Shown here in pieces: positions 7,379-17,103 of a stretch of 64,000 nucleotides of DNA; position 1 is the first letter of the stretch, and every line of letters begins with the position of its first letter. The notes beneath the pieces are model-generated. The model made no database searches. It worked only from the letters and a program-made list of their open reading frames with translations, and was not told the DNA's origin. The translations under genes were made by a program, and so were the position numbers. The stretch comes from Hydrogenophaga crocea (GTDB lineage: Bacteria; Pseudomonadota; Gammaproteobacteria; Burkholderiales; Burkholderiaceae_C), in assembly GCF_011388215.1 (NCBI RefSeq), contig NZ_CP049989.1:3224001-3288000 (forward strand). The letters are read 5' to 3'.

Positions 7379-9934
7379 ATGCAGACCCCCGAACTCCTGC
7401 TCGACGACGCCGAGGCCGACAGCGGCCCGCCCCGCTGGCGCGAGCTGCTGCTGCACCGCTCGGTGCTGGTGCCGGTGCTGGTGGCGCTGCTGCTGTTGCT
7501 GGGCCTGGCCGCGGGCCTGGCTTCGCTGCGCGAGCAAACGCTGAACGCCGAGCGCCGCACCCTGGGCGCGCTGGTGGCCGCGCTGGCCGACCAGGCCGAC
7601 AGCGCGCTGGCCGCCTCGCAAACCGCCATGCAGGCCACGGCCGAAGAGCTCGCCGCGGGCGCCTGGGAAACCGACGACGAGGTGGCGCAACCGCTGCTGC
7701 GCGCGCGCGCCGCGGCCCTGCCCTGGGTGCGCCAGATGCTGCTCGCGGGCACCGACGGCCACGTGCTGCAGGCGGCCGACGACGACACCGACATGCCGCC
7801 ATTGAGCGGCGCCGACTACTTCCGCGCCGCGCTGGGCGCGCCCGCGGGCGAGGCCGGCCTGGGCACGCCCGAGCGCTGGCCCGGCCAGCCCCATCCCTGG
7901 GTGCCGTTGTCCATGCCCTGGTACGGGCCCGAGGGCCGCCAGAGCGGCGTGATCGTGCTCGCGGCCGACCCGTCGCTGCTGGTGGGCGGCTTCACGCGCA
8001 CCAGCCCCGCGCCCGACGCGCGCCTGCAGCTGGTGCGCAACGACGGCCGCCTGTGGCTGGCCGAGCCCGCGGGCGCCGGGCCCACGGTCTGGCCCGAGGG
8101 CTGGCCCCCGCCCGACGAGCGCCCCGCGTGGTCGCTCGAACTCGACAGCGCGCACGACGGCGACGCCGTGCGCCACTGGATCGTGGTGGGCCACGCCATG
8201 CGCCGCGCGCCCATGAACATGGTGCTCGCGCGCGACCGCGACGCCGTGCTGCGGGACTGGCGCTCGCAGGCCTGGCTGGTGGCGGGCTTCGGCGTGCTGG
8301 CGCTGTTCATCACCGCGGCGCTGAGCCTGCGCCACGCGCGCGAGCAGCGCTGGCGCGAACAGAGCCAGCGCCACCTGCAGCGCCAGCAGGAACGCGCGGC
8401 GCGCGCCTTCCTCGCGGCGCGCGAAGGCCTGTGGGAATGGGTGCCCGAGCGCCAGCGCCATTCGCTGTCGCCGCGCATGCGCGAGCTCGCGGGCTTCGGC
8501 CCGAGCGACGACGTGAGCGCCGACAGCCCGCTGGGCTGGCACGACCGCGTGGCCGCCGACGAACACGCGCGGCTCGCCGAGGCCGTGCAGGCCCACCTGC
8601 AGCAGGCCACGCCCGATTTCTCGGTGGTGCTGCGCATCGCGCCGCCGGGCCAGGCACCGCGCCACGTGCGCGTGCGCGGCCGCGCCATGGCCCACGCGGG
8701 CGAAGGCCCGCCGCCGCTGGCCGGCACCGCCTACGACGTGACCGACGAGGTCGCCATGGCCGAGCAGACGCGCCGCCTCGACGAGCAACTGCAACGCGCG
8801 CGCCGGCTCGAAGCGCTGGGCACGCTCGCGGGTGGCGTGGCGCACGACTTCAACAACGTGCTCGCGGCCATCCAGGGCTACGGCGAGCGCGCGCAGGACC
8901 AGGCCGGCCCGGACAGCCCGCTGCGCCCGCACCTCGACCGCATCCTCGACGCCGCGCGCCGCGGCAAGACGCTGGTCGAACGCATCACCGCCTCGGGCCA
9001 GCCCGGCGCGGGCCAGCGCCGCCGCTTCGAGCCGCGCGAGCTGCTCGAAGAGGCCTGGGCCCTGGCCACGCAAGACCTGCCCGACACGGTGCAGGCGACG
9101 CTCGACGCCGGCAGCGACATCCCGCCCATCGAGGGCGATCCGGTGGCCTGGTTCGAGGCCTGCCTGAACCTGCTGCGCAACGCCGTGCAGGCGCTGCCCG
9201 GCGGCGGCCGCCTGCACGCGGTGCTGGCGCAGGAAACCGTGACGCAGGCGCGCGTGCTCTGGCACGGCCGCCTCACGCCGGGCCGCTGGCTGCGGCTGAG
9301 CGTGAACGACGACGGCCCGGGCATTGCACCCGAGCACGTGCCGCACCTGCTCGAACCCTTCTTCACCACGCGCGCCGGCCACGGCGGCACCGGCCTGGGC
9401 ATGACCGTGGTGCACAACACCGTGCGCGACGCGGGCGGTGCGCTCGACCTGCGCACGGCGCCCGGCGAAGGCACGCGCTTCGACCTCTACCTGCCCTGCC
9501 CGGCGGGCGACGCCGCGGGCCCGCGCGCCGTGCTCGCGGCCGCCGACGCGCCCGGCCAGGGCGAGGTGGTGCTGGTGGTCGACGACGAGCCCGCGCTCGT
9601 GGCCCTGCTCGAAGAGACCCTGGCCGAGCTCGGCTACGAGCCGCGCGGCTTCACCGATCCGCTGCAGGCCCTGGCCGCGTTCGAGGCCGAGCCCGCGCTG
9701 TTCACCGGCATCGTGAGCGACCAGCGCATGCCGGGCCTCACCGGGCTCGCGCTGGTGGCGCGCTGCAAGGCGCTTGCGCCCGGGCTCGCGAGCGTGATCG
9801 TCACCGCCCACGGCGGCGCCGATTTCGAGCAGGGCGTGGCCGACACCGGCGTGGACGCCGTGCTGCGCAAGCCGCTCTCGCTCAACGAACTCGGCGAGGC
9901 CCTGGCCCGCGTGTTCGCGCAGCGCCGTCGCTGA
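7379..9934 (+). CDS. Membrane-bound hybrid sensor histidine kinase
   Basis: 851 aa. Order of parts: transmembrane helix 1 (about 28-48), an extracytoplasmic sensor of some 240 residues (dCache-like by layout), transmembrane helix 2 (about 298-317), a short coiled linker, a PAS-like region (about 340-460), HisKA with phospho-acceptor His489 in AHDFNN, HATPase_c (NDDGPGIA and the G-T-G-L-G-M lid), and a C-terminal receiver domain (about 730-848) with Asp781. The built-in receiver implies either a phosphorelay or inhibition of the kinase. It is divergently transcribed from an OmpR-type regulator. The start ATG was chosen just before the first hydrophobic helix; the open frame extends further upstream into the promoter region. 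Confidence 0.92.
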   Translation: MQTPELLLDDAEADSGPPRWRELLLHRSVLVPVLVALLLLLGLAAGLASLREQTLNAERRTLGALVAALADQADSALAASQTAMQATAEELAAGAWETDDEVAQPLLRARAAALPWVRQMLLAGTDGHVLQAADDDTDMPPLSGADYFRAALGAPAGEAGLGTPERWPGQPHPWVPLSMPWYGPEGRQSGVIVLAADPSLLVGGFTRTSPAPDARLQLVRNDGRLWLAEPAGAGPTVWPEGWPPPDERPAWSLELDSAHDGDAVRHWIVVGHAMRRAPMNMVLARDRDAVLRDWRSQAWLVAGFGVLALFITAALSLRHAREQRWREQSQRHLQRQQERAARAFLAAREGLWEWVPERQRHSLSPRMRELAGFGPSDDVSADSPLGWHDRVAADEHARLAEAVQAHLQQATPDFSVVLRIAPPGQAPRHVRVRGRAMAHAGEGPPPLAGTAYDVTDEVAMAEQTRRLDEQLQRARRLEALGTLAGGVAHDFNNVLAAIQGYGERAQDQAGPDSPLRPHLDRILDAARRGKTLVERITASGQPGAGQRRRFEPRELLEEAWALATQDLPDTVQATLDAGSDIPPIEGDPVAWFEACLNLLRNAVQALPGGGRLHAVLAQETVTQARVLWHGRLTPGRWLRLSVNDDGPGIAPEHVPHLLEPFFTTRAGHGGTGLGMTVVHNTVRDAGGALDLRTAPGEGTRFDLYLPCPAGDAAGPRAVLAAADAPGQGEVVLVVDDEPALVALLEETLAELGYEPRGFTDPLQALAAFEAEPALFTGIVSDQRMPGLTGLALVARCKALAPGLASVIVTAHGGADFEQGVADTGVDAVLRKPLSLNELGEALARVFAQRRR

Positions 9935-10077
9935 GCGGCGACACCCCAGGTTGCAAGTGAAACCGGCGCCCGGCGCGCCGACACACGGCGTGCAACGCGC
10001 CCCACGAGCATCAGCCCCGTGGTTGATCGAACGCAGCAACGACCGCAAACCACCACCGCTGCACCCTGGAGAGACAC

Positions 10078-10332
10078 ATGAAATTCCGCACCGCCCTGAT
10101 CGCATCCGCCATCGCCGCCCTCGGGGCGAGCGCCTGGGCCCAGGCCCCGGCCACCCCCGCAACGCCGGCCGCCCCCGCCGTGACCGCCCCGGCCGCGCCG
10201 TCCACCATGACCATGCCCGCGCAGGCCAAGGACACCACCAAGGCCAAGGCCGACAAGAAGGCCACCGCGAAGAAAACCACGCACAAGAAGAAAGTCAAGA
10301 AAGCCAAGGCCAACGCCGCCAAGCCCGCGTAA
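10078..10332 (+). CDS. Small exported Ala/Pro/Lys-rich protein
   Basis: 84 aa. A clear signal peptide (MKFRTALIASAIAALGASAWA, cleavage near residue 21) is followed by an Ala/Pro/Thr-rich stretch and a C-terminal half dominated by Lys, Ala and Thr (KKTTHKKKVKKAKA). This is the composition of small, basic, low-complexity periplasmic proteins such as acid-shock (Asr-like) or histone-like tail proteins. GGAGAG precedes the ATG. A strong terminator at 10381-10410 follows, so it is probably transcribed alone. Its role is unknown; buffering or protection of the envelope is only a guess. Confidence 0.75.
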   Translation: MKFRTALIASAIAALGASAWAQAPATPATPAAPAVTAPAAPSTMTMPAQAKDTTKAKADKKATAKKTTHKKKVKKAKANAAKPA

Positions 10333-10380
10333 GCCGGCCCCCACCGAATCCTCCCCCTGCGTCGACAACGACGCTTCACA

Positions 10381-10410
10381 GAGGCCATCATGCGATGGCC
10401 TCTTTTTTTT
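10381..10410 (+). terminator. Rho-independent terminator overlapping the mprF start region
   Basis: GAGGCCATC at 10381-10389, loop ATGC, GATGGCCTC at 10394-10402, then an unbroken run of eight T residues to 10410. It ends the small basic-protein gene. It also contains the first possible start codon of mprF at 10395. Confidence 0.92.
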
Positions 10411-13019
10411 CCGCCATGGCCGACGACACCCCCACCCCCGCCCCCCGCCCCGGCTGGCGCGCGCTGCCCTGGCGCTGGCTGGTCAGCGCAGGCAGCCTGC
10501 TGGCGCTGGCCGCGGCGCTGTGGTGGTTGCACCGCGCGCTGGCCGGCACGCCGCTGCGCGAGGTGCTGCACAGCCTGGGCGCCCTGCCCTGGCCCGCGCT
10601 GGGTCTGGCGCTGGCGGGCACGGCGCTGAGCTACGCGGCGCTCGCCGCCCACGACGTGCTGGCCCTGCGCGTGCTGCAGCGGCGCGACCTGCCCTGGCCG
10701 CGCGCGGCCCTCACCGGCTTCATGGCCACGGCCGTGGGCCACAACGTGGGGCTGTCGCTGCTCAGCGGCGGCGCGGTGCGGCTGCGGCTCTATGGCGCCT
10801 GGGGCCTGGGCGCGGGCGAGGTGGCCACGCTCACCAGCCTCGTGGGCCTCTCGTTCGGGCTCGGCGTCACGCTGTGCGGGGGCGCGGCGCTGCTGCTCGA
10901 GCCCGCGTCCACGCTGGCCGCGCTGCACCTGCCGGCCACCGCGGCGCGCGCGCTCGGCGCGCTGCTGGTGCTGCTGCCGCTGGCCTGGCTGCTGCGGCTG
11001 GCGATCGGGCCGCGCACGCTCACCGTGCGGCACTGGCAGTGGCCGCTGCCCACGCCGGCCCAGGGCGCGCTGCAGCTGCTGCTCTCGCTCGCCGACCTGG
11101 CCGCGGCCTCGCTCGTGCTGTGGAGCCTGCTGCCGCCCGACACCGTGGGCTGGGTGCCGTTCCTGGGGCTGTACCTCATGGCCATGGTGGTGGGCATCGC
11201 GAGCCACGTGCCCGGGGGCCTGGGCGTGTTCGAGGCGGTGCTCATCGCGGGCCTGCCGCAGGTGCCCGCGCACACCCTGCTCGCGGCCAGCCTGGCCTAC
11301 CGCGCCGTGTACTACCTGCTGCCGCTGGCGCTGGCCGCGCTCGCCGGCCTGGCCATGCTGCTGCACACGCAGGCGGCGCGCGCGCAGCGCTGGCTCTCGC
11401 TCACGCAGCCGGTGGCCGCCTGGGTCGCGCCCTGGCTGGGCGCCACGGTGGTGTTCGCGGCGGGCGCGGTGCTGCTGTTCTCGGGCAGCCTGCCGGCCGA
11501 CGGCGCACGGCTGCACGCGCTGCGCGGCGTGGTGCCGCTGGCCGCGGTCGAGGTCTCTCACCTCGCGGGCAGCCTCATCGGTCTGGCGCTGCTGATCCTC
11601 TCGCAGGCCCTGCTGCAGCGCGTGGACGCGGCGCGCCGGCTTGCACTGGGCCTGCTGCTCGCGGGCGCGCTGGCCTCGCTGCTCAAGGGCTTGGACCTGG
11701 GCGAGGCCGCGCTGTCGCTGGGCGCGGCGGCCGTGCTGTACGCGGGCCGCGCGGGCTTCCGGCGGCAGGCGCGCTGGCGCTGGGGCCGCGACCTGGGCGC
11801 GCTCGGGCCGCAGGCCTGGCTGGGCGTGGGCGTGGTGGTGATCGCCACGCTCTGGCTCGGTCTGTTCAGCTTCCGCCACGTGGAGTACAGCAACGAGCTC
11901 TGGTGGCAGTTCGCCTTGCGCGCCCAGGCCCCGCGCGCGCTGCGTGCCGGTGTGCTGGTGGCGGTGGCATGCATGGCGCTGCTCGTGTGGCAGGCGGTGC
12001 GGCCGCGCCGCGCGCCGCCCGAACGCGCCACGCCCGAGCAGCTCGCGGTGGCCGCGCGCCTGGTGGCCACCAGCGCGCGCACCGACGCGGCGCTCGCGCT
12101 GCTGGGCGACAAGCGCCTGCTGATCGACGAAGGCGAGCAGGCCATGCTCATGTACCAGGTGCAGTCGCGCAGCTGGATCGCCATGGGCGACCCGGTGGGC
12201 GAGCCCGAGGCCGGCGAGGCGCTGGCCTGGCGGCTGCGCGAGATGGCCGACCGCCACGGCGCGCGCGCGGTCTTCTACCAGGTGGACGCGCAGCGCCTGC
12301 CGCTCTACCTCGACATGGGTCTGAGCGCGATCAAGCTCGGCGAAGAAGCGCTGGTGCCGCTGACCGGCTTCACGCTCGAAGGCCCGCGCCGCGCGGCGCT
12401 GCGCCAGGCCGTGCGGCGCGCCGAGCGCGACGGCCTGTCGTTCGAGGTGGTGCCGCCCGAGGCGGTGCCGGCGCACCTGCCCGCGCTGCGCCGCGTGTCC
12501 GAGCGCTGGCTGCAGGCCAAGGCCACGCGCGAGAAGGGCTTTTCGCTCGGCCGCTTCGACCCCGACTACCTGCGCCACTTCCCCATGGCCCTGGTGTGGC
12601 GCGCGGGCGAGGTGGTGGGCTTCGCCAACCTCTGGACCGGCAACGGCCGCGACGAGCTCTCGATCGACCTCATGCGCCACGACCCCGGGGCCGTGCCCGG
12701 GGTCATGGACTACCTGTTCGCGCAGTGCATGGTCTGGGGCGCGGCGCGCGGTTTCCAGACCTTCAGCCTGGGCATGGCGCCCCTGGCCGGGCTCGAAACG
12801 CACCCGCTCGCGCCGCTGTGGCACCGGCTGGGCACCACGCTGTTCCGCAGCGGCGAGCACTTCTACAACTTCCAGGGCCTGCGCGCCTACAAGCAGAAGT
12901 TCGACCCCGAGTGGAAGCCGCGCTACCTGGCCTGCCCGGGCGGGCTCGCGCTGCCGGGCGTGCTGATCGACGTGGCCACGCTGATCGGTGGCGGCTGGCG
13001 CGGCGTGATCGCGCGCTGA
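10395..13019 (+). CDS. mprF: MprF-like bifunctional phosphatidylglycerol lysyltransferase/flippase
   Basis: 874 aa, normal for full-length MprF. The N-terminal two thirds contain about 13-14 hydrophobic helices, including the flippase-domain feature HVPGGLGVFEAVL. The C-terminal 300 residues form the soluble GNAT-like synthetase domain (LLGDKRLLIDEG near its start, DELSIDLMRHDP and MAPLAG near its end). The enzyme adds an amino acid, usually Lys or Ala from tRNA, to phosphatidylglycerol and flips it outward, lowering surface charge and giving resistance to cationic peptides. Start choice is uncertain: ATG 10395 has AGAGG 10 nt upstream but lies inside a terminator stem, and ATG 10416 lies just after the T run. 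Confidence 0.9.
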   Translation: MASFFSAMADDTPTPAPRPGWRALPWRWLVSAGSLLALAAALWWLHRALAGTPLREVLHSLGALPWPALGLALAGTALSYAALAAHDVLALRVLQRRDLPWPRAALTGFMATAVGHNVGLSLLSGGAVRLRLYGAWGLGAGEVATLTSLVGLSFGLGVTLCGGAALLLEPASTLAALHLPATAARALGALLVLLPLAWLLRLAIGPRTLTVRHWQWPLPTPAQGALQLLLSLADLAAASLVLWSLLPPDTVGWVPFLGLYLMAMVVGIASHVPGGLGVFEAVLIAGLPQVPAHTLLAASLAYRAVYYLLPLALAALAGLAMLLHTQAARAQRWLSLTQPVAAWVAPWLGATVVFAAGAVLLFSGSLPADGARLHALRGVVPLAAVEVSHLAGSLIGLALLILSQALLQRVDAARRLALGLLLAGALASLLKGLDLGEAALSLGAAAVLYAGRAGFRRQARWRWGRDLGALGPQAWLGVGVVVIATLWLGLFSFRHVEYSNELWWQFALRAQAPRALRAGVLVAVACMALLVWQAVRPRRAPPERATPEQLAVAARLVATSARTDAALALLGDKRLLIDEGEQAMLMYQVQSRSWIAMGDPVGEPEAGEALAWRLREMADRHGARAVFYQVDAQRLPLYLDMGLSAIKLGEEALVPLTGFTLEGPRRAALRQAVRRAERDGLSFEVVPPEAVPAHLPALRRVSERWLQAKATREKGFSLGRFDPDYLRHFPMALVWRAGEVVGFANLWTGNGRDELSIDLMRHDPGAVPGVMDYLFAQCMVWGAARGFQTFSLGMAPLAGLETHPLAPLWHRLGTTLFRSGEHFYNFQGLRAYKQKFDPEWKPRYLACPGGLALPGVLIDVATLIGGGWRGVIAR

Positions 13020-13026
13020 GCGGCCT

Positions 13027-13044
13027 GTGTTTCATTCGAAACAC
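13027..13044. other. Small hairpin after mprF
   Basis: GTGTTTC-ATTC-GAAACAC is a perfect 7-bp stem just beyond the mprF stop. No T run follows, so it would be a weak terminator or mRNA 3'-end stabiliser at best. Confidence 0.35.
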
Positions 13045-13157
13045 GCGCGGCGCCAGCGGTAGCGCGGTGGAGATGCGCGGCGCGCATCCTTGCGTTCACA
13101 CGCTGGACCCAGAAACCCGGACATGGTGCCCGGGCAGCACCAGCCGGAGGTTTTGCA

Positions 13158-13511
13158 ATGGACGCGATGCAAACAGCCTTGGTGGGTATCGATTCCCTGA
13201 TCCATGCCACGGGTCATCCGCACCCCACCGCCCCCGCCCTGGGCAGCACCGACGTGCAGGCCCTGCGCGACGACGTGCGCGAGGCCATCGTCGCGATCTA
13301 CTGCGACCACGACGAGCAGGCCGCGCGACGCGTGGGCCATGCGCGCTGGCTGTTGCGCGAAAGCGCGGGCGCGGGCTCGCTCTCGTCGGTGCACATCGAG
13401 GAAGCGGCCTTCCACCTCCGGCAGCACCACCCCTGGGAAGCGCTGAGCGCGCTGCGCCTGGCGGGTGATGCCCTGCTCGCGGTCCAGCCCCTTTCAGGAG
13501 AACGCTCATGA
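13158..13511 (+). CDS. Hypothetical helical protein coupled to an HtrA-family protease
   Basis: 117 aa, preceded by CCGGAGG. Predicted mostly alpha-helical, with no signal peptide or membrane segment. The middle (DDVREAIVAIYCDHDEQAARR) and end (HHPWEALSALRLAGDAL) read like a small cytoplasmic helical bundle. Its stop overlaps the protease start by 4 nt (ATGA), so the two are translationally coupled and probably functionally linked, for example as a regulator or adaptor. I do not recognise the family. Confidence 0.7.
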   Translation: MDAMQTALVGIDSLIHATGHPHPTAPALGSTDVQALRDDVREAIVAIYCDHDEQAARRVGHARWLLRESAGAGSLSSVHIEEAAFHLRQHHPWEALSALRLAGDALLAVQPLSGERS

Positions 13512-14992
13512 ACCTCGATACCGAACCCGCACCCGACCGCAGCGCCCCGCGCACCGGCCCGCGCTGGGTGCTCGCCCCGCTGCTCGCCGCCATGCTGGCC
13601 TCGGGCGCGGTGGGCGGCCTGTCCACCCAGTGGTGGCAGCAGCGCCACGCCGCGCCGGCCCGCAGTGCCGCGGTGGCCAGCCCGGCCGGCACCCGGCTCA
13701 GCGTGCCCGACTTCTCGGCCATCGCGCAAGAACACGGCGACGCGGTGGTGAACATCGCCGTGAGCGGCACGCGGCGCGTGGCCTTCGATGGCCAGAACAA
13801 CCCCTTCGAGGGCATTCCGGGCTGGGGCCCGCGCCAGCCGCCCGGTCCGCAGACCGTGCGCGGCCAGGGCTCGGGCTTCATCGTCGACGCCGACGGCGTG
13901 ATCCTCACCAACGCGCACGTGGTCGAGGGCGCGCAACGCGTGACCGTGAAGCTGCGCGACCGCCGCGAGTACAGCGCGCGCGTGGTGGGCGTGGACCCGC
14001 AGACCGACGTGGCCGTGCTCAAGATCGACGCCAGGGGCCTGCCCGTGGCGCCGCTGGGCAGCGAGCAATCGCTCAAGGTGGGCGAATGGGTGCTGGCCAT
14101 CGGCTCGCCCTTCGGCTTCGAGAACACCGCCACCGCGGGCGTGGTGAGCGCCAAGGGCCGCAGCCTGCCCGACGAGACCACCGTGCCCTTCATCCAGACC
14201 GACGTCGCCATCAACCCCGGCAACTCGGGCGGCCCGCTGTTCAACGCCGACGGGCAGGTGGTGGGCATCAACTCGCAGATCTACAGCCAGACAGGGGGCT
14301 ACCAGGGCCTGGCGTTCGCGATCCCGATCGACGTCGCCCTCAAGGTGAAGGACCAGATCATGCGCACCGGTCATGCAGAACACGCGCGCCTGGGGGTGGC
14401 CGCGCAAGAGGTGGACCAGGCGCTCGCCGAGTCTTTCGGGCTGAAGTCGCCTCGCGGCGCACTGATCACCGACGTGGAGAACGGCAGCCCGGCGCAGCGC
14501 GCGGGCCTGCGCGCGGGCGACGTGATCCTGAGCCTGGGCCAAAAGAAGATCGACACCGTGGCCGACCTGCCGCTGGCCATCGGCCAGGCCAGGCCCGGCG
14601 ACCGCGTGGAAATTGGCTACTGGCGCGAGCGCCACGACGCGCACGCCACGGCCGAGCTCGCCGACGCGCGCGCCAAGGCCAGCACCACGGCCCAGGCCGA
14701 ACGCGGCGGCCGCGAATGGGGCGGCGACGTGAAGCTCGGCCTGGCGCTGCGCCCGCTGACGCCGGGCGAGCGCGAGGCCTCGGGCCAGCGCCGCGGCCTG
14801 CTGATCGAGGGCGTGACCGGCCCGGCCGAGTCGGCGGGCGTGAGCCCGGGCGACATCCTCATCGGCATCAACGGCCAGCCCGTGTCCACGCCCGACGAGG
14901 TGCGCGCCGCGGTGAAGGGCCTCAAGGGCTCCGTGGCCCTGCAACTGCGCCGCGACGACGCGGTGCTGTTCGTGCCGGTGCAGGTGGGGTGA
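13508..14992 (+). CDS. Do/HtrA-family periplasmic serine endoprotease with two PDZ domains
   Basis: 494 aa. An N-terminal membrane anchor or signal (about residues 20-40) is followed by a trypsin-like domain with triad His137 (LTNAHVVEG), Asp167 (TDVAVLKI) and Ser240 (PGNSGGPL), and two PDZ domains (about 295-385 and 395-490). This is the Deg/MucD-type layout, which degrades or refolds misfolded envelope proteins. The hydrophobic segment starts at about residue 20, later than a normal signal peptide, so it may be an uncleaved anchor (DegS-like placement, DegP-like PDZ number). It is translationally coupled to the small helical gene upstream. Confidence 0.93.
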   Translation: MNLDTEPAPDRSAPRTGPRWVLAPLLAAMLASGAVGGLSTQWWQQRHAAPARSAAVASPAGTRLSVPDFSAIAQEHGDAVVNIAVSGTRRVAFDGQNNPFEGIPGWGPRQPPGPQTVRGQGSGFIVDADGVILTNAHVVEGAQRVTVKLRDRREYSARVVGVDPQTDVAVLKIDARGLPVAPLGSEQSLKVGEWVLAIGSPFGFENTATAGVVSAKGRSLPDETTVPFIQTDVAINPGNSGGPLFNADGQVVGINSQIYSQTGGYQGLAFAIPIDVALKVKDQIMRTGHAEHARLGVAAQEVDQALAESFGLKSPRGALITDVENGSPAQRAGLRAGDVILSLGQKKIDTVADLPLAIGQARPGDRVEIGYWRERHDAHATAELADARAKASTTAQAERGGREWGGDVKLGLALRPLTPGEREASGQRRGLLIEGVTGPAESAGVSPGDILIGINGQPVSTPDEVRAAVKGLKGSVALQLRRDDAVLFVPVQVG

Positions 14993-14999
14993 TGCGCGG

Positions 15000-15021
15000 G
15001 CGGGGCGCTGCCGCGCCCCGC
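15000..15021. terminator. GC-rich hairpin between convergent genes
   Basis: GCGGGGCGC-TGCC-GCGCCCCGC is a perfect 9-bp stem in the 40-nt gap between the convergent protease and fghA genes. It has no T run, so it is possibly a bidirectional, Rho-assisted stop. Confidence 0.5.
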
Positions 15022-15032
15022 TGCGCCCCGCC

Positions 15033-15878
15033 TCAGGCGTTGAGCGCGCGCGCGTGGTGCGCGATGTGCTCGGCCACGAAGCTCTGGATGAAGAAGTAGC
15101 CGTGGTCGTAGCCCGCGTGGCGGCGCAGCGTGAGCGGCTGGCCGGCCGCGGTGCATGCGGCTTCGAGGCGATCGGGCGCGAGCTGCTGGGCCAGGAAGTT
15201 GTCGTCCAGGCCCTGGTCCACCAGCAGGGAGGGCGCGCGCGCGCCGGCTTCGATGAGTTTCACCGCGTCGTGCCTGGCCCAGGTGGCGCGGTCGTCGCCC
15301 AGGTAGCCGCCGAAGGCCTTGTGGCCCCAGGGCACTTCGGTGGGCGCACAGATCGGCGCGAAAGCCGACACGCTCTGAAAGCGCCCCGGGTGGCGCAGCG
15401 CCAGCGTGAGCGCCCCGTGGCCGCCCATGGAATGTCCGAGCACACCGACACGGTCGTTGCGCACCGGAAAGTGTTCGGCGAGCACGCCGGGCAGCTCGCC
15501 CATGAGCCAGCTCTCCATGCGCCAGTGCTTCGCGTAGGGCGGCTGCGTGGCGTCGAGGTAGAAGCCCGCGCCGTGGCCGAAGTCCCAGTGCGCGTCGGCC
15601 TCGGCCACACCGGTGGCGCGCGGGCTCGTGTCGGGCGTGACCAGGATCAGGCCGTGCGCGGCCGCGTGCTGCTGCGCGCCGGCCTTGATGGCGAAGGTCT
15701 GCTCGTTGCAGGTGAGCCCGGCCAGGCAGAAGAGCACGGGCCGCGGGCCCTGTTCGGCCTGCGGCGGCACGAACACGCCGAAGCGCATGGGCAGGCCGAT
15801 CTGCGCCGAGTCGTGTTCGTGGAAGCCCTGCACGCCGCCGAAGCAGCGGTGCGTCTCCAGCGTCTTGATCCCGGCCAT
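15033..15878 (-). CDS. fghA: S-formylglutathione hydrolase
   Basis: 281 aa, the family length. It is an esterase-D-type alpha/beta hydrolase: CLAGLTCNEQTF oxyanion region, nucleophile elbow GHSMGGHGAL (Ser about 150), acid in QGLDDNFLA, and His in GYDHGYFFI. It hydrolyses S-formylglutathione to formate and glutathione, the second step of glutathione-dependent formaldehyde oxidation. It starts one nucleotide after the stop of the frmA-type dehydrogenase (TGA-C-ATG on the minus strand reads TGAGATG), so the two are one operon. Confidence 0.95.
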   Translation of the reverse strand: MAGIKTLETHRCFGGVQGFHEHDSAQIGLPMRFGVFVPPQAEQGPRPVLFCLAGLTCNEQTFAIKAGAQQHAAAHGLILVTPDTSPRATGVAEADAHWDFGHGAGFYLDATQPPYAKHWRMESWLMGELPGVLAEHFPVRNDRVGVLGHSMGGHGALTLALRHPGRFQSVSAFAPICAPTEVPWGHKAFGGYLGDDRATWARHDAVKLIEAGARAPSLLVDQGLDDNFLAQQLAPDRLEAACTAAGQPLTLRRHAGYDHGYFFIQSFVAEHIAHHARALNA

Positions 15879-15879
15879 C

Positions 15880-16986
<1,107 letters not shown>

Positions 16987-17103
16987 GGGAATGTTCCTCG
17001 GGCAATGGATCGAAAAGAGCCGCCGATCCTAAGGGAACCCCCTGGCGCATTCAGGGCGCGGGACATTCGCCGCCTTGGGCGCCGCGCCCACCGCCTGCCC
17101 CAA

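Noticed and set aside
10011..12860. A very long open frame on the minus strand opposite mprF, and similar long frames opposite the kinase (7313-10162) and the FMO region (3379-5982)
   Set aside because: They are Ala/Arg/Gln/His-rich low-complexity translations with no domain, typical of GC-rich antisense frames, and each lies fully over a well-supported gene.
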